From contig NZ_KB893650.1 in assembly GCF_000374105.1 (NCBI RefSeq), positions 1,521,145 to 1,585,144 of the forward strand: a stretch of 64,000 nt of DNA, read 5' to 3'. Under the pieces are notes generated by a model, which was given only the letters and a program-made list of their open reading frames with translations, did not search any database and was not told the DNA's origin. The position numbers were made by a program, and so were the translations under genes. This stretch comes from Kangiella aquimarina DSM 16071 (GTDB taxonomy: Bacteria > Pseudomonadota > Gammaproteobacteria > Enterobacterales > Kangiellaceae). Below, in pieces: positions 17,827-27,736 of the stretch. The number at the start of each line of letters is the position of its first letter. Position 1 is the stretch's first letter.

Positions 17827-18708
17827 ATGAAAATTGAAAATATGAGTTGGTTAGAGCGATTATTACCTAAGCGCAACCCTGAGGGTTCGCAAAAAAAGAA
17901 ATCCATTCCTGAAGGTGTTTGGAGCAAATGTTCTGCGTGTGAAAGTGTACTTTATTATGCTGAACTGGAGCGCAGTCAGCAGGTCTGTCCTAAGTGTGAC
18001 AATCACATGCGTATTAAAGCGAGAACTCGCTTAGAACTGTTTATGGATGAAGCTAATCGTAAAGAAATCGGTGCTAACATGAAGCCGGTTGATATGCTTA
18101 AATTCCGCGATTCAAAGAAATATAAAGATCGCATAACTGCTGCCCAGAAAAAGACGAATGAAAATGATGCATTGATTGCTTTTAAAGGATCTGTAAACGA
18201 TATTCCAGTTGTAGCATGTGCATTTAACTTTGAGTACATGGGTGGTTCTATGGGCTCAGTCGTGGGTGAAAAATTTGTCCGAGCTGTTAATGCTGCGATT
18301 GAAACGCGCTCAGCACTTGTTTGTTTTTCCGCCAGCGGTGGTGCACGTATGCAGGAAGCGTTGGTTTCCCTTATGCAAATGGCTAAAACCAGCGCCGCTT
18401 TGGCCAAACTTTCCGAAGCTAAACTTCCCTATATCTCAGTATTAACTGACCCAACCATGGGTGGTGTTACTGCAAGTCTTGCTATGCTTGGTGATATTCA
18501 AATTGCTGAGCCAAAGGCATTAATCGGCTTTGCCGGTCAGCGCGTAATTGAGCAAACCATTCGTGAAAAGCTACCTGAAGGCTTCCGCTTGAGCGAGTTC
18601 TGGTTAGAGCATGGAGCGATTGACATGATTGTAGACCGCCGTGAAATGCGTGACACCGTTTCACGCCTTGCTGCAAAACTATTAAACCTTTCTAAACCCG
18701 CTGCCTGA
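17827..18708 (+). CDS. accD: Acetyl-CoA carboxylase, carboxyltransferase beta subunit
   Basis: With AccA transfers CO2 from carboxybiotin to acetyl-CoA, the first step of fatty acid synthesis. 293 residues: N-terminal C4 zinc finger ([20 protein letters not shown] and following CDNH), then the crotonase-like domain with [10 protein letters not shown] and [16 protein letters not shown]. Two start choices exist: ATG at 17827 or ATG at 17842 ([10 protein letters not shown]). The latter matches the E. coli N-terminus, and neither has a strong ribosome site. folC follows after 17 bp. Confidence 0.95.
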   Translation: MKIENMSWLERLLPKRNPEGSQKKKSIPEGVWSKCSACESVLYYAELERSQQVCPKCDNHMRIKARTRLELFMDEANRKEIGANMKPVDMLKFRDSKKYKDRITAAQKKTNENDALIAFKGSVNDIPVVACAFNFEYMGGSMGSVVGEKFVRAVNAAIETRSALVCFSASGGARMQEALVSLMQMAKTSAALAKLSEAKLPYISVLTDPTMGGVTASLAMLGDIQIAEPKALIGFAGQRVIEQTIREKLPEGFRLSEFWLEHGAIDMIVDRREMRDTVSRLAAKLLNLSKPAA

Positions 18709-18725
18709 AACATTCAAGACGTGCA

Positions 18726-20042
18726 GTGAGTGCCTCTCCTGATTTTGAGACTTTAGATGAATGGATAGCCTGGCTAGAACAGGCTCATCCTGTTCATCAG
18801 ATAGAGCTTGGACTTGCACGAATTCAGAGTGTCGCAAACAAGTTAGGCTTAGATAAGCTCAGCGCCCCGGTTATCACTGTAGCTGGCACTAATGGCAAAG
18901 GAACAGTGGTAGCTGCTGTTGAGTCACTGGCAATTGAGCATGGTTTATCTGTTGCCAGTTATACTTCTCCCCACCTCTTAAAGTTTAACGAACGAATTAA
19001 ATTTGATGGACAGCCTGTTTCTGATCAGATGCTGGTGGAGGCATTTAAATATATTGCTAAATACCAGGGCGATGTTCCTCTAACCTACTTCGAATTTACC
19101 ACATTGGTCGCATTCTGGTTGTTTAAAAGCCAGCCGCTTGAGTTGATAGTGCTTGAAGTGGGGTTAGGTGGGCGCATGGATGCCGTCAATATTATTGACC
19201 CCGATGTCGCGGTTATTACCTCCATTGGCCTGGATCATGTTGCATGGCTAGGTGATACTCTGGAGAAGGTGGCTCACGAAAAAGCCGGTATCATGCGAGC
19301 TAGAAGGCCAGCAATCATCGCAGATCCTCAGACGACAGAGCTTTTGTTACCAGAAGCTGAAATAAGAAATGCAAATAGCTGCCTGGCACAGAAAGATTAT
19401 CATTACACAGAAACTGGCCAGTGCTGGAGTTTTGAGACTAAGGTTAAAGGGCAAAACCTTTCATTTAACGGTTTGGCCAATAATGATTTACTGGTCACTA
19501 ATCTGGCTGGAGCATTAGAAGCTTTTGTTCTACTTTACTCTACTAAGATTTCAGAAAAAGCAGTTGCCAACGCATTCCATAAATTACAATTCCCTGGTCG
19601 CTTTCAATATTTATCAAAAGAGCCAGCCATTATTGTCGATGTTGCTCATAATCCCGACTCAGCTAAGGTATTGAATAGCAAACTGCAACAACTAAAGGGC
19701 CGTGGAGTGGATAAAGTCAGTGCAATTTGCGGTATGTTAAAAGATAAGGATATTGCCAGTTGCTTATCACAATGTACTGAAGTCGATAATTGGTATTGCA
19801 TTGACCTTCCTGGGCCACGAGGTGCTAAAGGTGAGGAACTGCTGGCAAAATTACCTGAATTTGCACGAACAGACGCAAAATCTTACCATTTCCTAGTTGA
19901 TGCCTTTGACGAATATTGGCAACATCAACAACAGAATGAAGCGTTGGTTGTTTTTGGCTCTTTTGTGACTGTGAGTCTGATGCTCGAGTCTTGGCTTGAG
20001 TTACAGAATAAGCTGGCAACCCGCAAGCAAAATGAGGCTTAA
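18726..20042 (+). CDS. folC: Bifunctional folylpolyglutamate/dihydrofolate synthase
   Basis: Adds glutamate to dihydropteroate and to reduced folates. 438 residues with the Mur-ligase fold: P-loop VAGTNGKGTVVAAVE (about 50-65), YTSPHLLKFNERI, EVGLGGRMDAVN, DHVAWLGDTLEKVAHEKAGIMR and C-terminal DVAHNPDSAK. It starts with GTG at 18726, weak ribosome site. It sits in the conserved accD-folC-SPOR-cvpA-purF run and the next gene begins after 3 bp. Confidence 0.94.
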   Translation: MSASPDFETLDEWIAWLEQAHPVHQIELGLARIQSVANKLGLDKLSAPVITVAGTNGKGTVVAAVESLAIEHGLSVASYTSPHLLKFNERIKFDGQPVSDQMLVEAFKYIAKYQGDVPLTYFEFTTLVAFWLFKSQPLELIVLEVGLGGRMDAVNIIDPDVAVITSIGLDHVAWLGDTLEKVAHEKAGIMRARRPAIIADPQTTELLLPEAEIRNANSCLAQKDYHYTETGQCWSFETKVKGQNLSFNGLANNDLLVTNLAGALEAFVLLYSTKISEKAVANAFHKLQFPGRFQYLSKEPAIIVDVAHNPDSAKVLNSKLQQLKGRGVDKVSAICGMLKDKDIASCLSQCTEVDNWYCIDLPGPRGAKGEELLAKLPEFARTDAKSYHFLVDAFDEYWQHQQQNEALVVFGSFVTVSLMLESWLELQNKLATRKQNEA

Positions 20043-20045
20043 GCT

Positions 20046-20882
20046 GTGGATGAAAAATTAAAATATCGTTTGGTTGGTGCATCAGTCATTCTGGCGTTGG
20101 CAGTTTTTTTTCTGCCTATGATTCTCGATAGTGAGAAATACCGTTCTCAAATTGAGTCACAGATTCCAGAAGTACCAAGTGAGCATAAGTCTCAATATAA
20201 AGATATAGAAAACTCTAGTCCTAACCAGCAGCCTGAGTCGCAACTGGATGGCCCTGTTGAGAAAGGCCCATTAGTCATCAATCTTGATGATAATGAAGAA
20301 AATAAACTGTCATCTGTTACTGATTCAGCTAATAAGCAAGTCCCTGTAACACAGGCTTCACAGCAAACATCTGAAAAGCAGGAGCCGGCAAAGGAAGAAT
20401 TATCCAGTATAGATAGTTCAGTCGACAGCGCCAGGACTGAGCCTGCAAATGAAAATAATGATCCAACTAAGGACGAATCACAACCTAATGTAGATACAGT
20501 TATTAAAACTGACGCTAAACCTGAGACAAAGACTGAGTCAAAGCCATCAGAGGACATTTCAAGCAAACAGACTCAGCAAAATGCTGATGTTGAAACGGCT
20601 GCCAAAGCTAGCGACTCAACGGATGAAACCGAATTAGCTTTTTCTGATTCAGCCTGGCTCATTCAAATAGGCTCTTTTTCCAATAAAGACAATGCCACTC
20701 GACTAGTGGGGCAGTTGAGAGATGAGGGCTATAGAGCTTATCAAAGAGTTGGAGACTCTTTTGCAAGAGTTTACGTCGGACCTTATCCGGTAAAAGGTGA
20801 AGCAGAAGGTCGCACATCTGCGTTGGAAAAGCTGGTTGGCGCAAAGGTCAAAGTGATTGAGTTTGACCCAAAGCAACATTAA
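20046..20882 (+). CDS. DedD-like SPOR-domain protein
   Basis: 278 residues: a short cytoplasmic start, one transmembrane helix (about 8-25, LVGASVILALAVFFLPMI), a long low-complexity Ser/Glu/Lys/Gln linker, and a C-terminal SPOR domain (about 200-275, WLIQIGSFSNKDNATRLVGQL). SPOR domains bind septal peptidoglycan stripped of peptides, so a role at the division site is likely. The gene position between folC and cvpA is that of E. coli dedD. GTG start, 3 bp after folC. Confidence 0.88.
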   Translation: MDEKLKYRLVGASVILALAVFFLPMILDSEKYRSQIESQIPEVPSEHKSQYKDIENSSPNQQPESQLDGPVEKGPLVINLDDNEENKLSSVTDSANKQVPVTQASQQTSEKQEPAKEELSSIDSSVDSARTEPANENNDPTKDESQPNVDTVIKTDAKPETKTESKPSEDISSKQTQQNADVETAAKASDSTDETELAFSDSAWLIQIGSFSNKDNATRLVGQLRDEGYRAYQRVGDSFARVYVGPYPVKGEAEGRTSALEKLVGAKVKVIEFDPKQH

Positions 20883-20944
20883 TCATTTCACCTGACTGCC
20901 AGCTCTGTTAAAATAGCCGCCAACACAACACATTAGCCTCCTTA

Positions 20945-21469
20945 ATGATTTGGGTCGATTGGGTTATCCTTGCCATTATTGGCATTTCAGCTTTAATTAG
21001 CTTACTTCGTGGTTTCGTTCGTGAAGCCATGTCTTTAGCGGGTTGGATTGCAGCATTCTTTGTCGCCAAAGGCTTTTATGAGCCGCTTGCCGAACTTCTA
21101 GTCAATCATATTGATACTAACAGCATCCGTCTTGGAGTAGCCTGGTTGTCACTATTTGTGGTAACTCTGGTGATCGCTGGTATTATCAATTATATGGTTG
21201 GCAGAATGGTTGATGCAGCGGGTTTAAGCGGAACCGATCGATTACTGGGTATGATTTTTGGTGCCCTCAGAGGTGTGTTAATAGTGGCATTAATTGTACT
21301 GGGGTTGAAGCAGTTTACCCCGGTGCCAGAGGACGAGTGGTGGGGGCAATCCAGTTTGCTGCCTCAAATGGAGATGGTCGCCGAATGGTTTTATGAGCAA
21401 CTTGGTGAAGTTGTCCCTCAGTTGAAAGAGGGCGCTGAGCCACCAACCGAAATAGACGAGCAGAAGTAA
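20945..21469 (+). CDS. cvpA: CvpA family membrane protein
   Basis: 174-residue inner-membrane protein with four predicted helices and the family start [20 protein letters not shown]. CvpA is needed for colicin V production in E. coli and for envelope stress tolerance elsewhere; its biochemistry is not settled. It is coupled to purF with one base between stop and start. An extended -10 like TGTTAAAAT lies at 20906-20914. Confidence 0.9.
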   Translation: MIWVDWVILAIIGISALISLLRGFVREAMSLAGWIAAFFVAKGFYEPLAELLVNHIDTNSIRLGVAWLSLFVVTLVIAGIINYMVGRMVDAAGLSGTDRLLGMIFGALRGVLIVALIVLGLKQFTPVPEDEWWGQSSLLPQMEMVAEWFYEQLGEVVPQLKEGAEPPTEIDEQK

Positions 21470-21470
21470 T

Positions 21471-22991
21471 ATGTGTGGTATTGTTGGAATCGTAGGTAAA
21501 AGTCCTGTTAACCAAAGCATCTATGATGCATTAACTGTTTTACAACATCGTGGCCAGGATGCTGCCGGTATTGTGACTACCGATAACGGTCGTCTTTACC
21601 TTCGCAAGGATAACGGTTTGGTTCGTGATGTGTTTCATACACGCCACATGCGTCGTTTAACCGGGAACACTGGCATTGGTCATGTCCGTTATCCAACAGC
21701 GGGTAGTTCCACCAGCGCTGAAGCACAACCACTTTATGTCAATTCTCCTTATGGTATTACCCTGGCACATAATGGTAACTTAACGAACTCTGATCAGTTG
21801 AAAGAAGAATTGTTTTCAACTGATCGCCGACATCTGAACACTAACTCTGACTCTGAAGTCCTGTTGAATGTTCTGGCTCATGAACTGCAGTTAAAAGATA
21901 AAAATCAATTGAGCCCAGATGATATCTTTGATGCAGTTGGTAATGTCTTTAAGCGCTGCAAGGGAGCTTATGCCGCTGTCGCACTGATTAATGGCCATGG
22001 TTTATTGTGCTTCCGCGACCCACATGGTATTCGACCTGCCGTTTACGGCAAGCGCGAAACTGAGAATGGCATAGAATATATGGTTGCTTCCGAGTCTGTA
22101 GCTTTGGATGCGCTTGGTTACGAATTGATTGATGATATTGGAGCTGGTCATGCGGTTTTTATCTCTGAAGATGGAACCTTGCATGAGAAACAATGCTTTG
22201 AGAACAGTGAGTTAACGCCTTGTATTTTTGAGCATGTATATTTAGCCCGCCCAGATTCAATGATTGATAATGTTTCAGTTTATAAAGCCCGCTTACGTAT
22301 GGGTGAAAAGCTGGCAGAAAAAATTCTTCGCGAATGGCCTGATCATGATATTGACGTGGTCATTCCGATTCCAGATACATCCTTAACTTCTGCAGTACAA
22401 TTAGCTCATGAGTTGAATGTTAAAATGCGCCATGGTTTTATCAAAAACCGTTATATCGGTCGTACTTTTATCATGCCAGGCCAGCAGTTGCGAAAAAAGA
22501 GCGTTCGTCAGAAACTCAATGCTATTGAGTTAGAGTTCCGTGATAAGAATGTATTGCTGGTAGATGATTCTATTGTTCGTGGTACGACTTCTGAACAAAT
22601 CATCGAAATGGCTCGCGAAGCTGGTGCTAAAAAGGTTTATTTCGCGTCTGCTGCACCACCTGTTCGCTATCCTAATGTATACGGTATCGATATGCCTGCT
22701 GCGAGTGAGTTGGTGGCCCATGGCCGTACAGAAGAAGAGGTCGGAAAAGTAATCGGTGCCGACAAGATGATCTATCTGGATATCGAAGGTATGGTTGAAG
22801 CGGTTCGAGAGGGTAACCCTTCAATTAAGCACTTTGACTTATCTGTATTTACTGGCGAATATATCACAGGTGATATTGATTCGACTTATCTTGATAAGTT
22901 ACAGCAGCTAAGAAATGATTCAGCCAAAAAGAGTAAGGACATCGAGGATGTAGAGGATGCTGCGATGGTTATGGATCTTCATAATCAATAG
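21471..22991 (+). CDS. purF: Amidophosphoribosyltransferase
   Basis: First committed step of purine synthesis: transfers glutamine amide nitrogen to PRPP. 506 residues, close to E. coli PurF. The nucleophile Cys2 follows the cleaved Met (MCGIVGIVG). The N-terminal Ntn glutaminase domain has [13 protein letters not shown] and the C-terminal phosphoribosyltransferase domain has the PRPP loop [14 protein letters not shown]. It is cotranscribed with cvpA, and the next gene starts 9 bp downstream. Confidence 0.96.
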   Translation: MCGIVGIVGKSPVNQSIYDALTVLQHRGQDAAGIVTTDNGRLYLRKDNGLVRDVFHTRHMRRLTGNTGIGHVRYPTAGSSTSAEAQPLYVNSPYGITLAHNGNLTNSDQLKEELFSTDRRHLNTNSDSEVLLNVLAHELQLKDKNQLSPDDIFDAVGNVFKRCKGAYAAVALINGHGLLCFRDPHGIRPAVYGKRETENGIEYMVASESVALDALGYELIDDIGAGHAVFISEDGTLHEKQCFENSELTPCIFEHVYLARPDSMIDNVSVYKARLRMGEKLAEKILREWPDHDIDVVIPIPDTSLTSAVQLAHELNVKMRHGFIKNRYIGRTFIMPGQQLRKKSVRQKLNAIELEFRDKNVLLVDDSIVRGTTSEQIIEMAREAGAKKVYFASAAPPVRYPNVYGIDMPAASELVAHGRTEEEVGKVIGADKMIYLDIEGMVEAVREGNPSIKHFDLSVFTGEYITGDIDSTYLDKLQQLRNDSAKKSKDIEDVEDAAMVMDLHNQ

Positions 22992-23000
22992 AGAGGCATT

Positions 23001-23561
23001 ATGCGCTTTATCATGAAAGGGCTACTTCGGTTATTTGGCTGGAAGCTTGTTGGCCAATTACCGGATGAAAAAAAGTATGTGGTGATATTTGCACCACATA
23101 CATCTAACTGGGATTTTGTTTTGATGCTGATGGTGCGATTCTGCTTCAAAATGAAAGTAGCCTTTTTAGGAAAGCACACTTTATTTAAACCACCTTTTGG
23201 TTGGTTCTTTAGGATGTTTGGTGGTATCCCGGTAGAACGCTCCTCAGCCAATAAAGTCGTTGATCAGGTTGCTCAGATCATTCGACAAAGAGATCAAATT
23301 CAATTTGCTCTTGCTCCTGAAGGTACAAGAAGTTATAAACCTTATTGGAAGAGTGGTTTTTATCATATTGCACTTAAAGCAGAAGTTCCGATTGTCATGG
23401 CCTTTCTGAACTCAAAGACCAAAGAAATCGGTATTGGGGATATGCTACGACCAAGTGGTAATCAAGAACAAGATCTTGATGTGATAAGAGCATTTTATAA
23501 AGATAAAGCAGGGATAAAACCAGAGTTAGCGAGTGATATACGATTCGAGGAAAAATCTTAA
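23001..23561 (+). CDS. Lysophospholipid acyltransferase family protein
   Basis: 186 residues of the PlsC-like acyltransferase fold, with the HX4D motif as HTSNWD (His33, Asp38) and the substrate motif FALAPEGTRS. Likely transfers an acyl chain to a lysophospholipid or related glycerolipid at the membrane; the substrate is unknown. It follows purF by 9 bp with a GAGAGG ribosome site and overlaps the propeller-GGDEF gene by 29 bp. Confidence 0.85.
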   Translation: MRFIMKGLLRLFGWKLVGQLPDEKKYVVIFAPHTSNWDFVLMLMVRFCFKMKVAFLGKHTLFKPPFGWFFRMFGGIPVERSSANKVVDQVAQIIRQRDQIQFALAPEGTRSYKPYWKSGFYHIALKAEVPIVMAFLNSKTKEIGIGDMLRPSGNQEQDLDVIRAFYKDKAGIKPELASDIRFEEKS

Positions 23562-26500
23562 TTTCATCACCGGCCTGACCAGGCCGCGAAATTCTTTTGC
23601 CTGCATATTTGGTTTTCTATTAACTTTCCTTTTTTTGTTCACAGAGTTGGCTCATGCCAAAACCAACCTGCAGAGAATTCGATTCCACACATACAACATT
23701 GAAAATGGTTTAAGTCAAAGTACTGTTTTAAGTCTTGCTCAGGATAGTCTTGGCTATACCTGGATCGGTACTCAGGATGGCCTAAATCGCTTTGACGGAT
23801 TTGAAAACACTGTTTTCCGCCATTCCCCTACAAACTCTGAAACCATAAATTCCCCAACAATCAGCAACCTCTTATTTGATGGTAACAGAACCTTATGGGT
23901 TCTGACGCCACAAGGTTTGGATAGCATTGATGTTCGCTCTTTAAAAGTGACCCACTGGACTGATTCATTACAAAACCTGATGGTGGAAAGTGCAGATGCA
24001 CCTAGTGTCCCCAAAGAGGTTTGGTCAATTTCTCTAAATACAGATAAAACACTCTCTGTGTTAGGCTCGGATTATTTTGCCACCATTGATATTACAAACA
24101 AAACAGTCAATCAGAATCAACGCTTGACCGATTTTATTGAAGGCAAGCAGTTGAAGAAAATGACGGTTATCGATCAACTGATATATTTCATTAAAGATGA
24201 CTGTATATTGCAGGTTGATTTTGGTGGCTCTCAACGTAAACAGTTTTGTGCTTCTAACATTGAGACCTTCGAGAATTTCTTTGTTTTCCCTGAGTTTCCG
24301 GAGCATATTTATTTTTCCAGAGGGACTGGTTTCTCGCGTTTTAACATGAGCAGTGAAGTGTTTGAGCATTTCGATGTTTTTGACTCAAAGACTGGCTCTC
24401 TGGTTGAGATTGAGTCTTTACTGCCTGACGGAAATGGTTTCTGGCTTGCTACCATAACTGGCTTAAAGTACTGGGATAACACGGCAAAAAAGACCATTCG
24501 TGAATATCACGCCAACTTTAGCGATAAACACTCCATTGCCAGTGACTATACGATGTCCCTAATGAGGGGATTTGATGGGCTTATCTGGCTTGGTACTGGG
24601 TTAGGTGTCAATTACTGGGATTCCCGTGAGCAGTTTATCCACTTACTACAAAAGTCAGAAGTTTCGCAGTTTAGCCGTGACAATATCACAACTTCAATTT
24701 TAAAAGATTATCGTGGCCGATTATGGGTCGGTACCGAGTCATCGGGAGTTTACCGCTACGATGAATCTTATACCGAATTAAACCATTATTCTTCACTGCC
24801 AACTAAAGATGGGCCAGTTACCACTGGTTATGTTGCTGATATGCTTGAAGACAACAGCAGAAACCTCTGGATGTTAACGGGCACCAGTCTTTTTATTAGA
24901 CCCTACGGCAGTGAAAACTTTTTGTCTCTGAAGAGTCTGGCGGATACCAATGGCCAACCGGTAAAACTAACTGATCTGGCAACTATCATTGAGGGGCGTA
25001 ATGGACATATATGGTTAGGAGGGCAGCAGGGCTTCTTTAAAGTGACTTTAGACAAAGCTGTTGGGGAAGAGCTTTCTGCTAAAGACCTGATTATCGAAAA
25101 TATGACCGATAAATTGCCGACCAGTTTTATCCAGTCAAAATATGGTGTTTACACCATGTATGAAGATTTGCAAGGTTATATCTGGCTGGGAGGATCAAGA
25201 GGATTGATACGTTTCAGCCCATTGACCTTTGATCTTCAGTATTACATGAGTAACCCCAACGATCCTGAAACACTCTCCAGTTCTGATATTAATGTGATTT
25301 ATGAAGACTTGTTGGGGGTTTTATGGATTGGTACCGTTACTGGGCTTAATCGAGTTCGTTATAACGTCAATGGCGAAGTCTACTTCCAGAGAATTACTGT
25401 GAGTGATGGTTTCATCAATGACTTTATTTGTTCTATTTTATCGGATGAATTTGGCAACCTATGGGTTTCAACCGCGAATGGTCTAGTTAAGTTCCATCCT
25501 GACAAAGGACGCCCAATTAACTATACCTACGCTGATGGTTTGCAATACAGTGAGTTTTTCGCCAATGCTCAATACGCCGATAATGAAGGCTATCTATACT
25601 TTGGTGGTTTAAATGGTATCAGTTACTTCAAGCCTGAAGACATCGTTATTGATAAGGAACATCAGCCGATAAAAATCACTGAAGTTATTCAGAACCATGA
25701 AAGACAACCTTTAACCAATACTCAGAATAACAGTCAATACAAATCAAGCATTCAATATGGTGAAATTACAGACATCAAGTTCACTGTGTTTAACTATATT
25801 AATGCTAATAACTTAGAGTTTCGGTACAAGGTAGAAGGCTTAACTGATGATTGGATACATCTTGGCAATTCAAGGTTGATCCGACTGCATTCTGTAGAAC
25901 AGGAAAGTTTCAACATTCGAATACAGGTGCGTTATGAAGATGGGGACTGGAGCAGCAAAGAGTCTCAGCTAAAAATTGCTGTAATAAAAGGTTTCTGGCG
26001 CAGCTCAAAAGGTTTTGCGTTGTACTTTGTAGCATTGTCATTATTTGTTTTTGCTGTCTTCTTCTATATTTATCGAAGCATTAAAAAAGCATTGCGCCTA
26101 AAAGAGCGGCTTCTTAAAGAGTCCGAATCTAAAAGTCAGATGCTACTAAAAGATAAGAAGTCTTTGCTCTATCGTGTGGAAGACCTTCAGTACTCATTAT
26201 CAGAGCAGCGTTACCAGGTAGAGCTTTTATCATCCAAACTTGAGCAGTCTGCAGTAGACGACCAACTTACAGGTTTTAGGACGCGAAGTTATCTAAAAGC
26301 CAGTATTCAGCAGGAGCTGGACTCAATCTTATCTACCTGGCGCGACAAGACTGAACTGCAGGGTGTTTATCTGGGCGTGTTTGCGGTTGATGTTGATAAC
26401 CTGGCTACTATCAATCAGCAATACGGTCAGTTATGCGGTAATGAAGTGATTAAACAGCTTGCAGACTGCCTCAGAACAATTTGCTATGGCACAGATACTC

Positions 26501-26910
26501 TGGTTCGTTGGCAGGGTGCAACCTTGGTTATTTTAAGTCGCGGCATTGAAAAGCGTGAACAGATGTTACTCGCAGAGAAGATCCGCAACATTGTTGCTTC
26601 AAGGAAGTTTGATTTGGGCAACGGCAGTACTATTGATGTGACCTGTAGTATCGGTTTTACCCGATTCCCGTTCACAGATAATATAGAAAAGCCGCTGACC
26701 TGGGAGCAGATTATTTACGTGGTAGAGAAAGCCTTAGCAGTAGCAAAGAAAAACAGTCGAAATGCCTGGATAGGAATTTTTGCAAACCAGTTTACCCGTA
26801 GCTCAGAGTTAGATGCTAAGTTAGCTTCTGATTTACCTGCTTTAATTGTCAGTGGCCAGCTCGACTATGTGTCTTCTATTCCAAAGTCTAAGAAGCTGCT
26901 CTGGCTTTAA
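23533..26910 (+). CDS. Periplasmic propeller sensor with degenerate GGDEF domain
   Basis: 1125 residues. Order: signal/anchor segment (about 20-45), two-component-regulator propeller repeats to about residue 690 (YTWIGTQDGLNRFDG, LWVGTESSGVYRYD, IWLGGSRGLIRF, LWIGTVTGLNRV), a Y_Y_Y domain (about 735-815), one transmembrane helix (about 833-853), a coiled coil, and a GGDEF domain (about 905-1075). The domain keeps the N-terminal DDQLTGF but its signature reads RWQGATL (992-998), so the active site is lost and a degenerate, non-catalytic role is likely. The GTG at 23533 lies inside the preceding gene; no better start keeps the whole signal segment. Confidence 0.88.
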   Translation: MIYDSRKNLNFITGLTRPRNSFACIFGFLLTFLFLFTELAHAKTNLQRIRFHTYNIENGLSQSTVLSLAQDSLGYTWIGTQDGLNRFDGFENTVFRHSPTNSETINSPTISNLLFDGNRTLWVLTPQGLDSIDVRSLKVTHWTDSLQNLMVESADAPSVPKEVWSISLNTDKTLSVLGSDYFATIDITNKTVNQNQRLTDFIEGKQLKKMTVIDQLIYFIKDDCILQVDFGGSQRKQFCASNIETFENFFVFPEFPEHIYFSRGTGFSRFNMSSEVFEHFDVFDSKTGSLVEIESLLPDGNGFWLATITGLKYWDNTAKKTIREYHANFSDKHSIASDYTMSLMRGFDGLIWLGTGLGVNYWDSREQFIHLLQKSEVSQFSRDNITTSILKDYRGRLWVGTESSGVYRYDESYTELNHYSSLPTKDGPVTTGYVADMLEDNSRNLWMLTGTSLFIRPYGSENFLSLKSLADTNGQPVKLTDLATIIEGRNGHIWLGGQQGFFKVTLDKAVGEELSAKDLIIENMTDKLPTSFIQSKYGVYTMYEDLQGYIWLGGSRGLIRFSPLTFDLQYYMSNPNDPETLSSSDINVIYEDLLGVLWIGTVTGLNRVRYNVNGEVYFQRITVSDGFINDFICSILSDEFGNLWVSTANGLVKFHPDKGRPINYTYADGLQYSEFFANAQYADNEGYLYFGGLNGISYFKPEDIVIDKEHQPIKITEVIQNHERQPLTNTQNNSQYKSSIQYGEITDIKFTVFNYINANNLEFRYKVEGLTDDWIHLGNSRLIRLHSVEQESFNIRIQVRYEDGDWSSKESQLKIAVIKGFWRSSKGFALYFVALSLFVFAVFFYIYRSIKKALRLKERLLKESESKSQMLLKDKKSLLYRVEDLQYSLSEQRYQVELLSSKLEQSAVDDQLTGFRTRSYLKASIQQELDSILSTWRDKTELQGVYLGVFAVDVDNLATINQQYGQLCGNEVIKQLADCLRTICYGTDTLVRWQGATLVILSRGIEKREQMLLAEKIRNIVASRKFDLGNGSTIDVTCSIGFTRFPFTDNIEKPLTWEQIIYVVEKALAVAKKNSRNAWIGIFANQFTRSSELDAKLASDLPALIVSGQLDYVSSIPKSKKLLWL

Positions 26911-26947
26911 ACGATTGTTTGTAGAAAGTTCTTTAGAACAGACTTGC

Positions 26948-27736
26948 TTAGTGCTGATGTATTAAGTGCAAAACAAACAATAAAACAGTAGCAAATAGCA
27001 CACCGACTGCAAAATAGCCTTTATGTTTTATAACGAATCCATGGGAGTGGGGGGCTTCGGATTCTCCCTCATGTTTGTGAACTTCATGGGTGCCTTCATG
27101 GATAACAGAGACCGGTACGGAATGGTCATGATGGTGGATATGGCCATGGTCATCAACATGCGGTCTATGAATAATTACATGCAGCAAAGTTCCTGAAATA
27201 AAGGCCTGAAAATAATCAATAACATTGTTATGTAGGCCAGTTAGCTGTTGCTCGCCAGCATAATAGCCAATAACTGTTGCCATAAACATAAATCCAAAAA
27301 CCAGCCATGTTCTAAAGTTTCCCCATTGCGGTTGCACGATCCACCAGATGCTCAAACCGACAACAATTCTATGTAAAATTACGGCGTAGGCTAACATTGG
27401 ATTAGTGTCATTAGTTACGATAGCAGCGCCATCCAGCATTGCATGAATCATCAATCCTGTAATGCCCAGGAAAATCGCGAGACTATGAGCCTTATCTGCA
27501 GCCCGCCTAAAAGTGATTTCGATTAGGCCCGGTCCAAAAAAGCCAAGCAACACCATTGGAATTAATGCGTAGCCAATGTGTTCCCAAATGGCTGGTAAAA
27601 CATCTATTAGTAATAATCCACCCACGGACACTAAAACAAAGGCAAAGAGGAAGTTATCAAGTCTACGATTGTATGGGAATAGCCCAACCAGAAAAGGGCC
27701 GAGTAAGAGTGCGATAAGGCTAAGAGCTAGTAACAT
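26948..27736 (-). CDS. ZIP-like metal transporter with His-rich loop
   Basis: 262 residues from the ATG at 27736, about eight hydrophobic segments. The pair HAMLDGAAIV and HRIVVGLSIWW resembles the metal-binding fourth and fifth helices of ZIP transporters. A His/Asp-rich loop (HVDDHGHIHHHDH and HEVHKHEGE) lies between about residues 195 and 230 and could bind zinc or another divalent metal. Family membership is by motif only; the assignment is tentative. The start overlaps the stop of the upstream oxidase gene (TGATG), so the two are cotranscribed. Confidence 0.65.
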   Translation of the reverse strand: MLLALSLIALLLGPFLVGLFPYNRRLDNFLFAFVLVSVGGLLLIDVLPAIWEHIGYALIPMVLLGFFGPGLIEITFRRAADKAHSLAIFLGITGLMIHAMLDGAAIVTNDTNPMLAYAVILHRIVVGLSIWWIVQPQWGNFRTWLVFGFMFMATVIGYYAGEQQLTGLHNNVIDYFQAFISGTLLHVIIHRPHVDDHGHIHHHDHSVPVSVIHEGTHEVHKHEGESEAPHSHGFVIKHKGYFAVGVLFATVLLFVLHLIHQH

